64,000 nucleotides of DNA. Source: Ceriagrion tenellum (lineage: Eukaryota; Arthropoda; Insecta; Odonata; Coenagrionidae). The stretch covers positions 8,108,749 to 8,172,748 of the forward strand of contig OY720638.1 of the NCBI GenBank assembly GCA_963169105.1. The letters are read 5' to 3'. Shown piece by piece: positions 21,202 through 32,959 of the stretch. The notes under the pieces are model-generated. The model saw nothing but the letters and a program-made list of their open reading frames with translations. It was not told where the DNA came from and ran no database searches. The first letter of the stretch is position 1. The number at the start of each line of letters is the position of its first letter. Position numbers and translations under genes: made by a program.

Positions 21202-21528
21202 AATGAAATCTTAATACTTACGAATTCCCTACGACGTTTTGCAGAATACCTTAGGATGTTCTGCAGAATACCTCAGGACGTTCTGCAGAATTCCTTAGGA
21301 CGATCGGTGGAATTCCCTACGACTTTCCATATAGGTCCCTAGAAAAGGAACTGGGTCAACGGAAACCTCACATATTTCCATAGAGTTGCTGAAGTTCTAC
21401 AGAACAGCTTGTAAGGAGTTCCACCATGATTCCGTAAAATGGCGTTTCAATTCTTAAAGGAATATCTACAGAACTTTTTAAGAAATTCTGTAGAAGTATT
21501 TATAAGGAAACTATACAGAATTTTTAGC
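21202..21528. mobile_element. Insertion in the satellite with 22-bp tandem repeats
   Basis: The satellite unit breaks after GGAGACGCAAA (about 21201) and resumes AATAATTTGAAAAAATAG near 21529. The inserted stretch starts with about five copies of a 22-base unit, CCTTAGGACGTTCTGCAGAATA and variants, from 21227 to about 21330. It then has further CTACAGAA/TTCTGTAGAA pieces in both orientations. No coding capacity was seen and its class is unknown. Confidence 0.55.
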
Positions 21529-21561
21529 AGGGAATAATTTGAAAAAATAGAACTTATAAGG

Positions 21562-22141
21562 GGGCGTCCATTAATTACGTGAGGCGATTTTGGCGATTTT
21601 TCGACCCCTCCCCCCTTGGTGAGATGTCGTGAGATTTGGCTCGACCCCCTCCCCTCCTCCCCCTAATCGCACGTGAGATTTTTCAAAATGCGTATTTTTA
21701 GTATAAATACATTATTATGTGCCTGATTGCGTTGGATTTATTTAAAAGAAACATAATTTGCTAAATTATTTTTATTTAAGACTAGTATTTAAGACTAGTA
21801 TTTAAGACTACTGAGAACGGCTCACACGCCGCAGCGTTCGTCGAGTCGCGCGTTTGGCTGGCCGGTGGTGGCTAAACAATCGAGGGGCTACTGTGCTACT
21901 TTTTGGCCTTTGCATGACCGCGATAAATATTATTGTGTAGGATTTAGCCATATTTAAGTGGAGTAACATGTTTTACTTAAAAACCCCAGTTTTGTCGCAA
22001 TTTTACACTGTTTCTTGCGGGAAAAAAAATTACGTGAGATTTGCCGAGACCCGCCCCCCTCTCCCCCACGTGAGATTGGGCGAGATTCGGCTCGAACCCC
22101 TCCCCCCCCCCCAAAACGCCTCACGTAATTAATGGACGCCC
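21562..22141. mobile_element. MITE with 25-bp terminal inverted repeats
   Basis: The ends are GGGCGTCCATTAATTACGTG followed by AGGCG at 21562-21586 and its exact complement ending at 22141. The similarity runs on less perfectly for about 8 more bases. Inside, near both ends, are C-rich blocks and GTGAGATTTGGCTCGA-type repeats, and TATTTAAGACTAG is repeated three times (about 21773-21811). Flanks ACTTATAAG (left) and ACTAATGAG (right) match at 7 of 9 positions, suggesting a decayed 8- or 9-bp duplication as in hAT or Mutator-like elements. It has no transposase. Confidence 0.75.
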
Positions 22142-22168
22142 ACTAATGAGTTGGTGGGGATTAATGAT

Positions 22169-22600
22169 GACATACGGAGCAGAAAAGTGGACCATCTCTG
22201 CTGAAAATGAGCAAGCTCTACCGACATTTGAATGGAAGGTTTTACGAAGGATAAATGGCCCCGTGACAGATGGTGTAACACAGAGGATAAGAATAAAGAG
22301 GGAAATAGAAGATATTATCAGAGGCGAAGACATGACGAGATTTGTGAAGACCCAACGGTTAGCTTGGCTCGGTCATGTGGAAAGAATGAGTGAAGAGAGG
22401 ATGCCTGAGAAGCTGCTACATGGAAATATGGATGGAGATAGAAAGACCAAGGAAAAGATGGATGCAGGATTTGGAAGAAGACCTAAAGACTAAGAGGGTC
22501 GTAAGATGGTGGAGAGAAAGTGCAGAACCGAAGAGAGTGGACACCCACCTTGAGGGAGGCCAAAGCCCATACCAGGCTATAGCGACGAGGAAGTAAGTAA
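22169..22600 (+). mobile_element. 5'-truncated LINE end (LINE D) with 13-bp target duplication
   Basis: GGGGATTAATGAT occurs at 22156-22168 and 22601-22613, both within satellite sequence. The insert between encodes the C-terminal part of a LINE protein: TYGAEKWTISAENEQALPTFEWKVLRRINGPV, then QRLAWLGHVERMSEER. A frameshift near 22450 leads to RWMQDLEEDLKTKRVVRWWRE. It belongs to an RTE- or CR1-like group but a different family from LINE A and LINE E. Confidence 0.85.
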
Positions 22601-23990
22601 GGGGATTAATGATTTTAAATTTTATGCTTTTAATGCACATGATTTATGATTAGTACAGGTTTTTGGTGACGCAGAAGAGTTGCAAAATAGTAATTATATA
22701 ATATTGAAAAAAATAGAGCCAATCATGCAACAGTGAAGAATCATGATTTCATTGTAATTTCTTGTTTGCTCTTGTTTCATGATTCTTGATTTTTGGCGAC
22801 AAAAGATAATCATAAAAATTTTAAATATTAGAGACTATTGTTGATTTGTGGGGATATATGATGTCATTTGTTATGATTTTTAAGCTCGTGTTTCATGATT
22901 TTATGATTTTTGTGGTGGAAAACAATTGAATGGTAGTAGTATTATAAATTAGAAAAATGGAGCCGATCATGAAATTGCAGGAAATTTGATATCGCTCTTT
23001 ATGCTTGGGGTGCTAATATTTCTTAATTGTATATTTTTAGCGACGCAAAAATAATTGAAAAATAGTATTAATATGAATTCAAAAAATTAGTTCCCATCAT
23101 GCAGTTGTGGGGATTTATGAGATTATTATTTATGTTTTGTATATCCATGTACTATGATTTTATAGCTTTTGGTGACGAAAAATAATAAAAAATAATATTA
23201 TTATTAACTTTAAAAAATAGAGCCTAATATGCTATTGTGGGGATTATGACTTCATTGCCTTGTATGCTCGTGTCTCATATTTTTTTTAATTTTTTGCCTC
23301 GCAAAATAATTGAAAGAAAGTAATGCTATTAATTATAAAATGTTAGAGCCTATTAATGCATTGGTAGGGATTCATGATCTAAGTTTATATGCTTTGCATG
23401 CACAATGTTTTGAATTAGTTGTTTTTGGCGCCGCAAAATAATTAATAACAGTGGTATTTTTAATTTAAAAAAATAGAGCCTATCATGCATTTTTGGGAAT
23501 TTATGAATTCATTTGTAATGCGTGGTACGCTCAGGTATCATGGTTTTTACTATATTTGGTGACGGAAAATAATAGAAAAAATTATTGTTATTATTTTTTA
23601 AAAATGTCATGCATTTCAGGGTATTTTTGATTTCATATTTTACGCTTTGTATCCTCATGTATTATGATTTTCTAGTTTTTGGCGACCGATAATAATTGAA
23701 AAACATAATATTTGAAATTTTAAAAACTAAGAGCGTGTGTTGCATTTTTGGGGGTTATTGATTTAATTTTTTATGCTTTTTATGTTCATTTTACATGATT
23801 TTATGATTTTAGGTGGCGCAAAATAAATGAAAAATGTAGTATTAATAATTTGAACCAATTATAGTTTATTATGCATTTTTGGAATTCATATACATTGCTA
23901 ATGCTGTGCATCTCCATGTTTATTTAACAAATTTTGGTAACATAAACAATAATAATTATTTTGTTTAATAAAAAATTCCAAAGTCATTTT

Positions 23991-25689
23991 AAACAGTGAT
24001 AATTTATTTGAATTTTTAAAATTTCTCCAATTTTAACGCAAAAATTGTGACAAGTGTGCATAAAGAAATTTCTTTCAAAATCAAAACCTCTGTCAACGGT
24101 CGGAAATCAAAGTTCAGTAAAGCGCTCGGACGTTATGAATATCTGCATTCGTGTGTTACTGAAGACGGGGTTTGAAGTTCGCGTGAAGGAGTCACGGCAG
24201 CCATCGCCATGCCAGGCGTGCTAGCCGCGGGTGCGGCCGCGTGTTCCCTTCGAAATGTTGAGCGTTTGCAGCGATTATCAGAACGAATCCCGCGTAAATC
24301 ACGTGACAGCGATTTATAATCGATTGTACTCGAGTGCATCATTGTCGTTGAATGCGTCTTCCTCTCGAATCTAATTTTCCAGTGATTGAAAATGCACCTG
24401 AGGTCTATTGTCATACCAATGTTCCTCAAATGTTGTTTGCATTTCCCTTTCTGCGATATTTTGACTCATAGCATAAGCTCATAACATAGCATAGCTCTCA
24501 CAGCATAAGAGTAAAAAGTTTTTACCCTCAGCGTTCATCATATCCCACTCTGATGACCAAGATTTCCCAATTACGTCAAGAGTTTGATGGGAAATAAGAG
24601 TCGACTTTTTTTTAGATTTTCTAGAGCACATTACGTCTTTCGAACGAAAGCAACTCTTCCCAATTTCTGCATTAGGCTTCCCGAATTACATTATATTTTT
24701 CCTGGTTTACATATCTCATTCATGGGAAATCGAATGTTTAAAATTTGAAATTAATGTGTCCTAGCACAAATCATTACACTCTTAATCCATTCTTCAGCAA
24801 TGCAACTCCATGTATTCGCATTAATGATGTACATTACAAGCGCTTCAAATAGTAAAAGGTATTAGCAAACGATACTTAACCTTCTGATATTTGTGCCAGT
24901 TGTACCAATCAACATTCACGGAATGGTGGAAATTATCTGATTCATAAACTAGTTAAAGTTATGGATATTCATTGGAATACGCGTTTTTGGCTCAGTGGAA
25001 TGCGGACTATAATAGTTTAGGCCGATAACTTGGGGTGATATTTCATACATAATTATCCTGGAAAAACTAATATTGGAAAATAGTCAACTACCATAATAGC
25101 TCTGCGAAGGATATAAGCAGAGTGATTTTGTTGGTAATTTCCCAAGATTTTCGTTGGTATGTTCCTAGGACAACGATCACTGTGCCGTGGAAAGTTACAA
25201 CATGAAACTACTTGCCGAACGCCTGAGAATAGGACAAAATGTTGCTCAGGCAAGGATTGGTATGGGCATCACACAGGCTTCGAAGAGAGATGGGCGCACG
25301 TTGCAATTTCACCGAGATTAGAACGTAGACTGAAATACAGAATGAGATCGGAATGTACTTACATTGTCGATTTTTATGAGAATGAGGCCAGGCTGTTGTC
25401 AGTGTTCGATAGCCTCGCTCATTGCCACGCCTCCCACTGACCCTCATTCGAGAGTGACGATTGGAGGGCTGCAGTCAATCAATCTTACGAATGAATCACA
25501 AATGATGATGACAGCAAAGCGACCGAAATCCTTCCAGCACACAGCCTACTTCTCAGACAAGGAGCACGTGACTCTGAAGAGTGACGCGGGATTCGAAGCG
25601 ACGACCATCGGGATGAAAGGCTCACCTTCAGATCCCTCGAATTATTAGAATCGCGCGCGCGGACCCGCCATGTCCTCATCACTGTGTTT
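23991..25689. other. No recognisable feature
   Basis: This is unique-looking sequence with a small GC-rich piece around 24180-24250. Chance open frames only, for example 24133-24429 minus. Confidence 0.5.
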
Positions 25690-25766
25690 TAAAACTCGTC
25701 AGTATGAGAACATCTGCGATGCGTTCTTTTTTCCGCGAACAATCCAACGGAGTATCACAGGTTCCT

Positions 25767-28580
25767 TTATCCTCGTAGTCGGTCGGCAGCCATTGACTTC
25801 CATGGAACGGAGAAAGGTTCTTGCAGGAGCCTTTGAATAAAAGCCATACGGAAAGCAATTATTTTGTCTACTATCTCCACCAAGCCTGGGCCTCCTTCAC
25901 GCACCAGTGCAGAGATAATATTGGCCTTCGTCCAAAGTCTTTCGTTAGCCCAAACGAAGTTAGTTAGTTTGTTTTGGAGTTTATGAATAGCATGATTGGG
26001 GGGAGTGACACTGTAGGATGTGCCACATTCGTGGTGCAATAAACTTATTAGCTGCAATAAACCTGCTCCTAAGCATGAGTGTGGCGACTCTAGGCTTCCA
26101 TACAGAAATTGCGGCGCCGATGTTCTCAAATAGTAGTCACGTAACGTTTTCTATTTCCCCCATGTTGTCGTCCTAACCAGACTCTAAGACACTTCATATC
26201 TTGACTTGTCCATTGAAAACCTAAAGGGGAATCTGATCTCCTCTTCCAGCATCCACTCCATAGTCCCTTACCTTTTAATGGGTTGAGCTGTGCTCCAGAA
26301 ATCTGAGAGTACTGTGAGAAAGCTGGGAGGATGTTTTCAGTCTTCGTTTTTGTCGACAAACACGTTCACGCCATCAGCATACGCTACAACAAGGATCCTG
26401 GCTGTTGGTAAGGAGGGGATGCAAATACCATTCAACTACTCCTTTAGTAGGCTTAACAAGTGTTATATTGATATTGGATAAAGCTGTCCGGCCAGAGGAC
26501 ACCTTTGTCCGATACCACTTTCGAAGAATAATGGGGTCGTAAGAGTCTGTGCAACTTTTACCATCCATACTAAGTTAGTGTATATACAACGTTCTTATCA
26601 TATTGGTGAATTTAGGGCCAAATCCCATCCTCTGAATAACATTTAATAGGTATGCATGCCTAATCCTGTCGATGGCCTTGCTTTGTTCTAAATATAGTAT
26701 GGCTAGTGGCATATTCTGTTGATTTTTCCATCTTCCCACATCTCACGCTAACGATATCGTGTCGAAGATTGACCTCCCAGGGACACAATATCCCTGTTGA
26801 GGCAAAACTATAGTCGCCATGATATTTGAGAGTCTCAATGATAAGGCTTTTGCAATTATTTTATAATCTGTATTAGTAATTAAAAGAGGTCTCCAGTTTT
26901 TAATGCCGTGGTAATTTCCTTCCTGGGCGAGTATCATCAGCGATGACCTGGTTGTTCGTGGAAAACATTGATTTGCAAGGGATTCTGTAACCATCCGGTA
27001 GAAGGGAATCTGTAATTCTATCCAGAAAGCTTGGTAAAATTCTACCTTGAGCCCGTCAAGTCTCGAAACTTTACGTTTGTTTCACATCTTAAGTGCTTTG
27101 GTGAGTTCTTCTATGTTCAGCGGTCTCTCCAGTGCTACCTTTCTTCTTCATTTACGGAGTTGAGCGAGATGTCACTGATGTCCACGGATATGCCCTCATC
27201 CTCATCCTTGTATAGTTTGGCGTAGTATTTTCTCACCTCCCGACGAAGTGTTACAGGATCCTTAACTACGTGGCCTTCCATCTCCACTTTCCAAAGGTTT
27301 TTTCGGCTGGGAGCGTATTGCCCATCTTGTCAGGTGTGGAATGGATTGAGTATCATATTTCGCAAGTTCTTCCCAACGTACTGTGGCAAGTATTTTCTCT
27401 TTATCAAAGTTTTCTTTCTAACTTTCTATTCTCATCTTGTGTGCTCTCCACCTTCAGTAGTCAATCAGGTATTCTTTTATTTCTCTTTTGACAACTTGCC
27501 ATTTTAAAGTAGCGTTCTCAGTTGACGTATCACTTAATTTTGAAATTATTGTTCGCACGTAAGTGCAGAGACATTTATCCTCGAGAAGGGCGTTGTCAAA
27601 TCTCCAATATGGAGACTTGGGCGATTGTCCTTTGACTTTTATGGTCATGGATACAGCCTTGTGATCCGAGAAGGTGCTTAGGGGGCAGGTAGTTAGCTCG
27701 TTTGGGAGTGCCTCCGTGGATATTTAACCTCCTCAGTCCCGACACATATCCAGCATTACTTATGGAAAATTCTTCATACCTACGTTTTGCGTTGTAAGTC
27801 ATGTTTGCAGAGTGAATATCTCTGCCACTCAAGCTTCTTAATGATGCTGCCACTTATCAGCAAGTGGTATTGCCAATATTTTGGGTTGCTGAGCGGGAAA
27901 AATTCAAACGTCTCTGTATTGTATACAATACGCCACGACCGAGGAGGATATATATCCTGTCTAGTCTGGACGAAGAACTTTACCCTACAAAAGTATGCTC
28001 TGGGAGTATTTTACTAAAGTGGCACCAAACATCAGTCAGATAGTTGTTAGCAATTATATTCTCGAGGGCTTTCGTTAGTCTTGGACACCTTTCCATCTTC
28101 CCTGATCTATTGTTGGATTTATTGTGCAGTTGAAGTCCCGTGCCAGTATTATGTGGTCTTTTCCTAACTTTCCTCTTGTGATTTCATTGGAAAGGTAGAT
28201 CTCTACGGGTGCTGTTACTCCTATTGCTGCCACAAGGTTTCTTGGCCCATAATAGCAGAAGATTCTCATTAACTGAGGGTTTTTATCACCCAGGCCAAGA
28301 GTCAACTCTGGGGCATGCCCTGGACAGATCACCTCATGGTGGATACTCTACTGCTTAGAGTCGTTTTTATGAGTGTGGCTGTCCCTGCATGGGGTGTCCT
28401 GAGAGTGTTTAGGTATATATCATATCCTGCTATTCCTAGTACTGGAGCAGTGGTGACATATGCCTCTTGTACAGCAAACACATCAGCGTTATGTCTGGTA
28501 ACGAAGATGGTTAGTTCGGCCCATTTTATGGGAACAAGTGCGGAATGCACATTGATTGTAATTAGTGATATGTTTCGCAT
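25767..28580 (-). pseudogene. Tx1-like LINE ORF2 (endonuclease and reverse transcriptase)
   Basis: On the minus strand the endonuclease starts ISLITINVHSAL (from 28580) with VFAVQEAYVTT. It continues after a shift to RIFCYYGPRN and the catalytic DFNC (28332-28075). A SYWKF-like box appears as SPYWRFDNALLEDK (27648-27500). The RT fingers GIKNWRPLLITNTDYKII and VPGRSIFDTISLA are at 26994-26743. The catalytic box reads YADGVNVFVDK around 26395-26340, so the second aspartate of YADD has become glycine. Then come SQISGAQLNPLKGKGL (26359-26126) and a C-terminal part with HKLQNKLTNFVWA and LVREGGPGLVEIVDK (26129-25767). There are many stops and shifts, so the copy is dead. Confidence 0.8.
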
Positions 28581-28639
28581 GTTAATTAACTATTCATCTA
28601 CAGAAAAGGTGTCATACGTGCTCACGAAATGGTTTTGAT

Positions 28640-29075
28640 TCGCTATCGCAAAAAGGAAGAGACGATGGGATTCCCTCCCGTTCTAGCTAGTTACTGCTGT
28701 CGTCTTGCTGCGGGTGAGTACAGGTGCGCCCGATGAGCATTCGTAGTCTTTCACATACATGCTATTGCACATAGGCTAGGAGAGAGAGTAGGCTATCTAT
28801 ATCATCAGTGTATCTTTTTGCGATTAAAGTCTGCTTCTGTTGTTAATTTCCTCGAGGAATTTTATGAGATCTTCGGAAGATACAATTTCAGTTGGCGGAT
28901 CTCGAGCCTTCAAGGTTTCTATTATTTCCTTATTTTAGATATCCAGTCGATGCGTTTGCTTTTCTCCTTTGGTTTCTTCTTCCTGCTGGATGCTTGGTTT
29001 TCATCCTAAATGGTTGGTCTTTTTATTTGTCTCACTAAGGGCAGAGCTATGTCTTCATAGTGTTCTGAGGTAACC
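28640..29075. other. Spacer between ORF1 and ORF2 of the Tx1-like LINE
   Basis: There is no clear protein match on either strand. Position and orientation make it the inter-ORF spacer of the LINE or the degraded end of ORF1. Confidence 0.45.
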
Positions 29076-29780
29076 TCAATGTTTCCTTCCGTTGCTGCTT
29101 CGGAATGGTGGATAGCGGGGGCTGGGGGAGAAAGGAGTCGGGATGGTGATTGTAACTGAAGTGGAGTCAGTGACAATTTCTAGGGTAGAGGGGAAAGAAA
29201 GAATTGGCAGTGCGAAGTGGTCGTCCGATAGTTTCGGCGAGGAAAGCGACCTTGATAGCATTGGGGTTGGGTATGGGAGGAGGAGGGAATCTAGTGAGTT
29301 GAAAGGAAAGGAGGAAAGTGAGGTATTACTCGACCGTTCCACTGTAGGGCCTGCGGTGGCGTCAATAATATCGACACAGCTTCGGGGGGCGTCAATAGGT
29401 GATAACGAGAGCTCCTGCGGCGATTGTGGTGGCTGTTGTTGTAAGTCCCTCGTTTTCTGGCCTCCGGCAGGCTTCATTGCAGGGTGTGGAGAGGAAATCG
29501 CACTGGTTGCTTCCTCTGTCATCCGAGAATGTGACTCACTCTGTGGTACATTAGCCTTCGGTCCTTGTTCAACTTCTGGGCACAGTCTTGCCATATGGCC
29601 TATCTTCTAGGTCCGAATAGAGTTATCTAGGTAGTAGATTACAGTGTCCGTGTACATAAGACGAAAGCCCATACACTCTCCACCTCCCACGACTACGTCG
29701 CCGAGGTAGCGGGACGAGTACCTCAGGGGGAAACAAATTCGTGACGGTACGGTTCGCTCCCATGGCGTCCGAAAATAGTT
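29076..29780 (-). pseudogene. Tx1-like LINE ORF1 (gag-like) C-terminal part
   Basis: The 29594-29076 frame encodes a serine/proline-rich tail starting MARLCPEVEQGPK. Just upstream in the same frame is IGHMARLCPE, the second half of a CCHC zinc knuckle, with a stop where the first half should be (near 29610). Further upstream (to about 29780) the frame reads VTNLFPLRYSSRYLGDVVVGGG...DTVIYYLDNSI, consistent with the domain before the knuckle in LINE ORF1 proteins. Confidence 0.6.
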
Positions 29781-29790
29781 AGACTTTTAG

Positions 29791-31110
29791 CGAGCAAAGT
29801 TCCACCGTTTAAAAGATTGCGACCTCGAAAACGAGTTATGATGGATGCTCTTAATGTAACGTAAAGAAGAAAGATGTCGCCAGAGGTTAATTGTCTCCAA
29901 TTTTAAACTTTTGGCTGAGAAGTGAGTTTTTGTTAGCCAAAGTTCAGGTACGTTTCCTCACTAACCCAGAGGGATATAAATTTTATTTCACATTTTCTTT
30001 TGGAATGATATTTCCTGAAGCAAATAAAGAAAACCCAAAGTCGTTATCTGTAATGGTTACCCCGTAGTTGAGTGATACGTAAACACGGGTAGAGTGAAAA
30101 GGAGATCTGAAACGGTCGGTAAGCACTCCCCCCGGCCGTCACTACCATAACGCCTTAATGTTGCAACTCAAGGTAAAGGAAAAGCGCGCTTTCAAAATCC
30201 CAATCAGTCACATCTTTCTTTATTTTACAGCGCTCGCAATGCTCGACGAGAAAACCAGAAAAAGTAAGCGACGCCTTTTCACTCCAGCGATACAAAACAG
30301 CTCAAGGAAATGGATTCCGGAACGAGGGAAGTCGTCCGTCGTTGAATACAATCAGTTTACCGGGCACGGTGTGCGGGTCGGTTTACTACCAGTTTTGATA
30401 GAACAGAGAGAGAAGAAACAACTGCCGTTTCCTTATTTGCTTTTAAAACATCCTTAAATTTTGAACTATAAGTTATGCCAGTAATTACGATAACTAAATT
30501 TCTTAAACCTATTTTTCTTTCAAATCCATATTCTTGCCCAAATGATATAAATGATGCCAAATGAAGGAAGAAGAAGATATCGGACATATGAAGAGTAGAA
30601 TTTTTACGCGTTCTCTACTTTTAAAAAGCCAAACTAGTCGATTTACCCCTTTGATGTCTACCTAATTTTCTACCTACTTAATTTTTTCTGTATAATTTAT
30701 GGGAGTGAGGATTCCGTGAAGTACACTTATCCTCTCCTCTACCAAACTTTACCTCAACCTTGTCCAGAACCCCTCATCTCAAGCCTGTGCTTTAAAAGTA
30801 TCAAAATTTTCCTTCTTAGACCGCATAGCATTAGTTTATTATATTTCTTCATTTCATCAATGAAGATTTCCTCCCTTTATGTATTTCTTCTCACTCCTTC
30901 ACCTCCCACATTTCTCCATGGTGATCTTCGATCCATCCAACGACCTGTTCAGCACTCTAGACCGTATTTCACCCAATATTTACCATAATAACTGCATCAT
31001 CAATTGCTGCCATCTTTCCGCCAAGCAAAAATTCCCCTGGCACGCAAGTGATTGCCGAATTACGGCCGCTTCCATTTAGAAGAAGCAACGCTTACGCTCA
31101 CCAGAGAGAC
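29791..31110. other. No clear feature
   Basis: Mixed composition. A C/T-rich part around 30716-30990 could be the reverse strand of a very decayed LINE, but I could not match a motif. Confidence 0.4.
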
Positions 31111-31119
31111 CAAAGGCAA

Positions 31120-31670
31120 ATAAAGCCTCTGATCAAGGCACTGGTGATAGTGGAGTTCTCTCCTTGCAAGTTTTTGCATTGCTCTTCCTTGGTATTCCAA
31201 TTAAAGTCGTCTTCGTGAAGTCTTCCGGCTACAATCCATCCTCATAAATCCTACAAATTAGTGACAAAGTTTCCCTCTTCCGTTCTGACCCATACTCTTT
31301 AGTAACTCTACATGTATTATCTCTTCCCACCGCCTTGTTCCCTTCCAAGTCTCCTAGTGCCCTTTCGATTTCACATTTATGGATACAAGGTCCAATGCCA
31401 TTTCTGTCGATGTCCTCTTCCATTTCTCTACCCAACCTACTGAGCCTTATCTCCTTTTCATATAGCAATTTGACGTCATCCTTCCACCTCTCCTGGATAT
31501 TTTTAGGTTGTAAGAATACCTCTCCTGTCCTATCTGTTATCACTTCATTTCCCCTCTTCCTGTATACAAGAAAGAATACCTTCGTGCTACCGCTTGCAGT
31601 GCAATTCGCGGCAGTCTTAGCCACCCCTACAAGGAAAAATGACGTAATTTGTGTTCTCCAAAGACGAGAC
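31120..31670 (-). pseudogene. LINE fragment, RTE-like (linker and RT start)
   Basis: The minus strand reads KVFFLVYRKRGNEVITDRTGEVFLQPKNIQERWKDDVKLLYEKE (31660-31440), then EIERALGDLEGNKAVGRDN where GKA.G.D is usual, then LSLICRIYEDGL. After a stop it continues PEDFTKTTLIGIPRKSNAKTC to about 31130. This is the same stretch as 2606-2200 of LINE A and 59396-59034 of LINE E. It is a fragment cut on both sides. Confidence 0.75.
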
Positions 31671-31805
31671 AGAAAATGAAGATTGAGATTAAATGCTGCA
31701 AATAAAAAATGAATAATGTTTCCAATAAAATAATCAACACACCAGACCAAAAATGGCGTATCAGCATGTACAGGAGTCCAGAATATATCTTATACTTGCA
31801 GAATT

Positions 31806-31994
31806 AGGAGCATTTGCTTCATTTGATATGAATAAAAATCGGGAGCATAAGCATTTGCTCAGCTTTTTCGGCGGAACATGAGCAAATGCTAACTCTGATT
31901 GCGGAGCATGAGCATATGCTCAATTTTCTAGCCCTTTGTATGCATTAAGTGTAGCAAATGCTTCTGCAAGTGAGCATTTGCTCAGTTTTTAATG
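31806..31994. repeat. Left subterminal repeats of the Harbinger element
   Basis: Six copies of GAGCATTTGCT-like words occur in both orientations within 190 bases (near 31808, 31843, 31875, 31905, 31955 and 31972). Dense repeats of this kind near both ends are typical transposase or Myb-protein binding sites; that role is inferred. Confidence 0.7.
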
Positions 31995-32053
31995 CATCTC
32001 CTCCGGACTAGATGCACCATAATACTTTTCCGTAATGGCGAAGTACATTTCTA

Positions 32054-32959
32054 ATGTGTGGCATGAAAAACGTTATAAAACTCATATTTCTCAATTCACC
32101 GATGATTTTAAAGCATTATATTGCTTCAATGAATACAATGCGATGGATTGATAACCATTTCCTCAGAGAAACCAGTGAGACCCGAGGTGGTGCCCTTTCA
32201 TCGGAGCAACGAATGAAAATATTCCCGAGATATGTTGCCGACCCAGGTTTCCAAAGAGGGATTGGAGAAGAGGTTGGGGCGCACCAAACAACCGTTTTAA
32301 AAACTGTTGCAATGGTAATGGAAAAAATTGTTGCAAAGGCCCACATGTGGATTAAGTTTCCTTCTTTCCAGAACTCCATAGATGAAGCGAAACAGCTGTG
32401 GCAAGCCGAATTCTCTTTTCCCAGTTCTATTGGTGCTGTTGACTGCACGCACATTAAGATCCTTAAGATCCACAGTTCATGGAGCGAATACATACATAGA
32501 TAGGGTTATTCCAGTTAAAATGTGCAAGCTACTTGCGACGCGAGGGAGGTGTTCACGAGTGTTGACGTGAGCTGGCCTGGATCGGTAAATGATAGTAGAA
32601 CATGGAAAAATTCCGATGCTCGTACTACCTTACGTCAATTTAATGACGCTGTGCTACTGGGAGATGACGGATATGACATTGAACTGTGGATGATGACCCC
32701 CTATCATAATCCTGTGGAACTTATGCGGAGAGCATACAACCGAATTTTAAAAAAGGAACAGGTTATAATCGAGAGATGTTTCGGCCAACTAAAGAGGAGA
32801 TTTCCCATTCTGCAGTACGTCTGCCGAGTACTTCCTTAAAGGATACCCTCCATTATAGTTTGTTGTTTTTTGCTGTATAATGCAGCAAAATATCTCCAAG
32901 ATGATGATTTCGTTGGTACCGAGGAAGAAGAGGAAGTCGTCAACATCGAAGACACATGA
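32054..32959 (+). pseudogene. Harbinger transposase (HARBI1-like DDE nuclease), three stops
   Basis: One frame carries the whole domain: ETRGGALSSEQRMKIFPRYVADPGFQRGIGEEVG (helix-turn-helix-like part), then the nuclease. The three acidic residues are Asp in AVDCTH (codon near 32441), Asp in LLGDDGY (near 32662) and Glu in ERCFG (32771). PGSVNDSRTW and the final PSIIVCCFLLYNAAKYLQDDDF also fit. In-frame stops fall at about 32504-32506 (after EYIHR), about 32516 and about 32840. No frameshift is needed, so the decay is modest and the catalytic residues are kept. Confidence 0.88.

Larger units (their letters stand above)
20440..23990 (+). repeat. Old tandem satellite, unit about 129 bp, interrupted
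   Basis: Unit starts (variants of GCATTTGTGGGGATTTATGAT) fall near 20491, 20613, 20746, 20870, 20999, 21089, then, after insertions, 22598, 22727, 22843, 22971, 23101, 23231, 23358, 23487, 23611, 23742 and 23872. Most spacings are 122-133 bases. Within each unit come TTTTTATGCTTTGTATGCTCATGT-type, TTTTGGCGACGCAAAATAATTGAAAAATAG-type and AATAGAGCCTATCAT-type blocks. Copies are clearly diverged from one another, so the array is old. Three later insertions sit inside it. Confidence 0.85.
25690..29790 (-). mobile_element. Tx1/L1-like LINE with ORF1 and ORF2 remains
   Basis: This is a reverse-strand non-LTR retrotransposon about 4 kb long. ORF1 remains lie at 29780-29076 and ORF2 remains (endonuclease, reverse transcriptase, C-terminus) at 28580-25767. 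The order and spacing are right for a two-ORF LINE. The RT text (KNWRPLLITNTDYKIIAKALSLRL, then VPGRSIFDTISLA) is of the Tx1/L1 type and differs from all the other LINEs in the window. Ends and target duplication were not determined. Confidence 0.8.

Noticed and set aside
22146..22168. LINE coding start at 22146
   Set aside because: These bases are satellite sequence and the left target duplication; the LINE begins at 22169.
30716..30990. Decayed LINE RT on the minus strand
   Set aside because: The C/T-rich composition resembles the reverse strand of LINEs, but no catalytic box or conserved run could be read.
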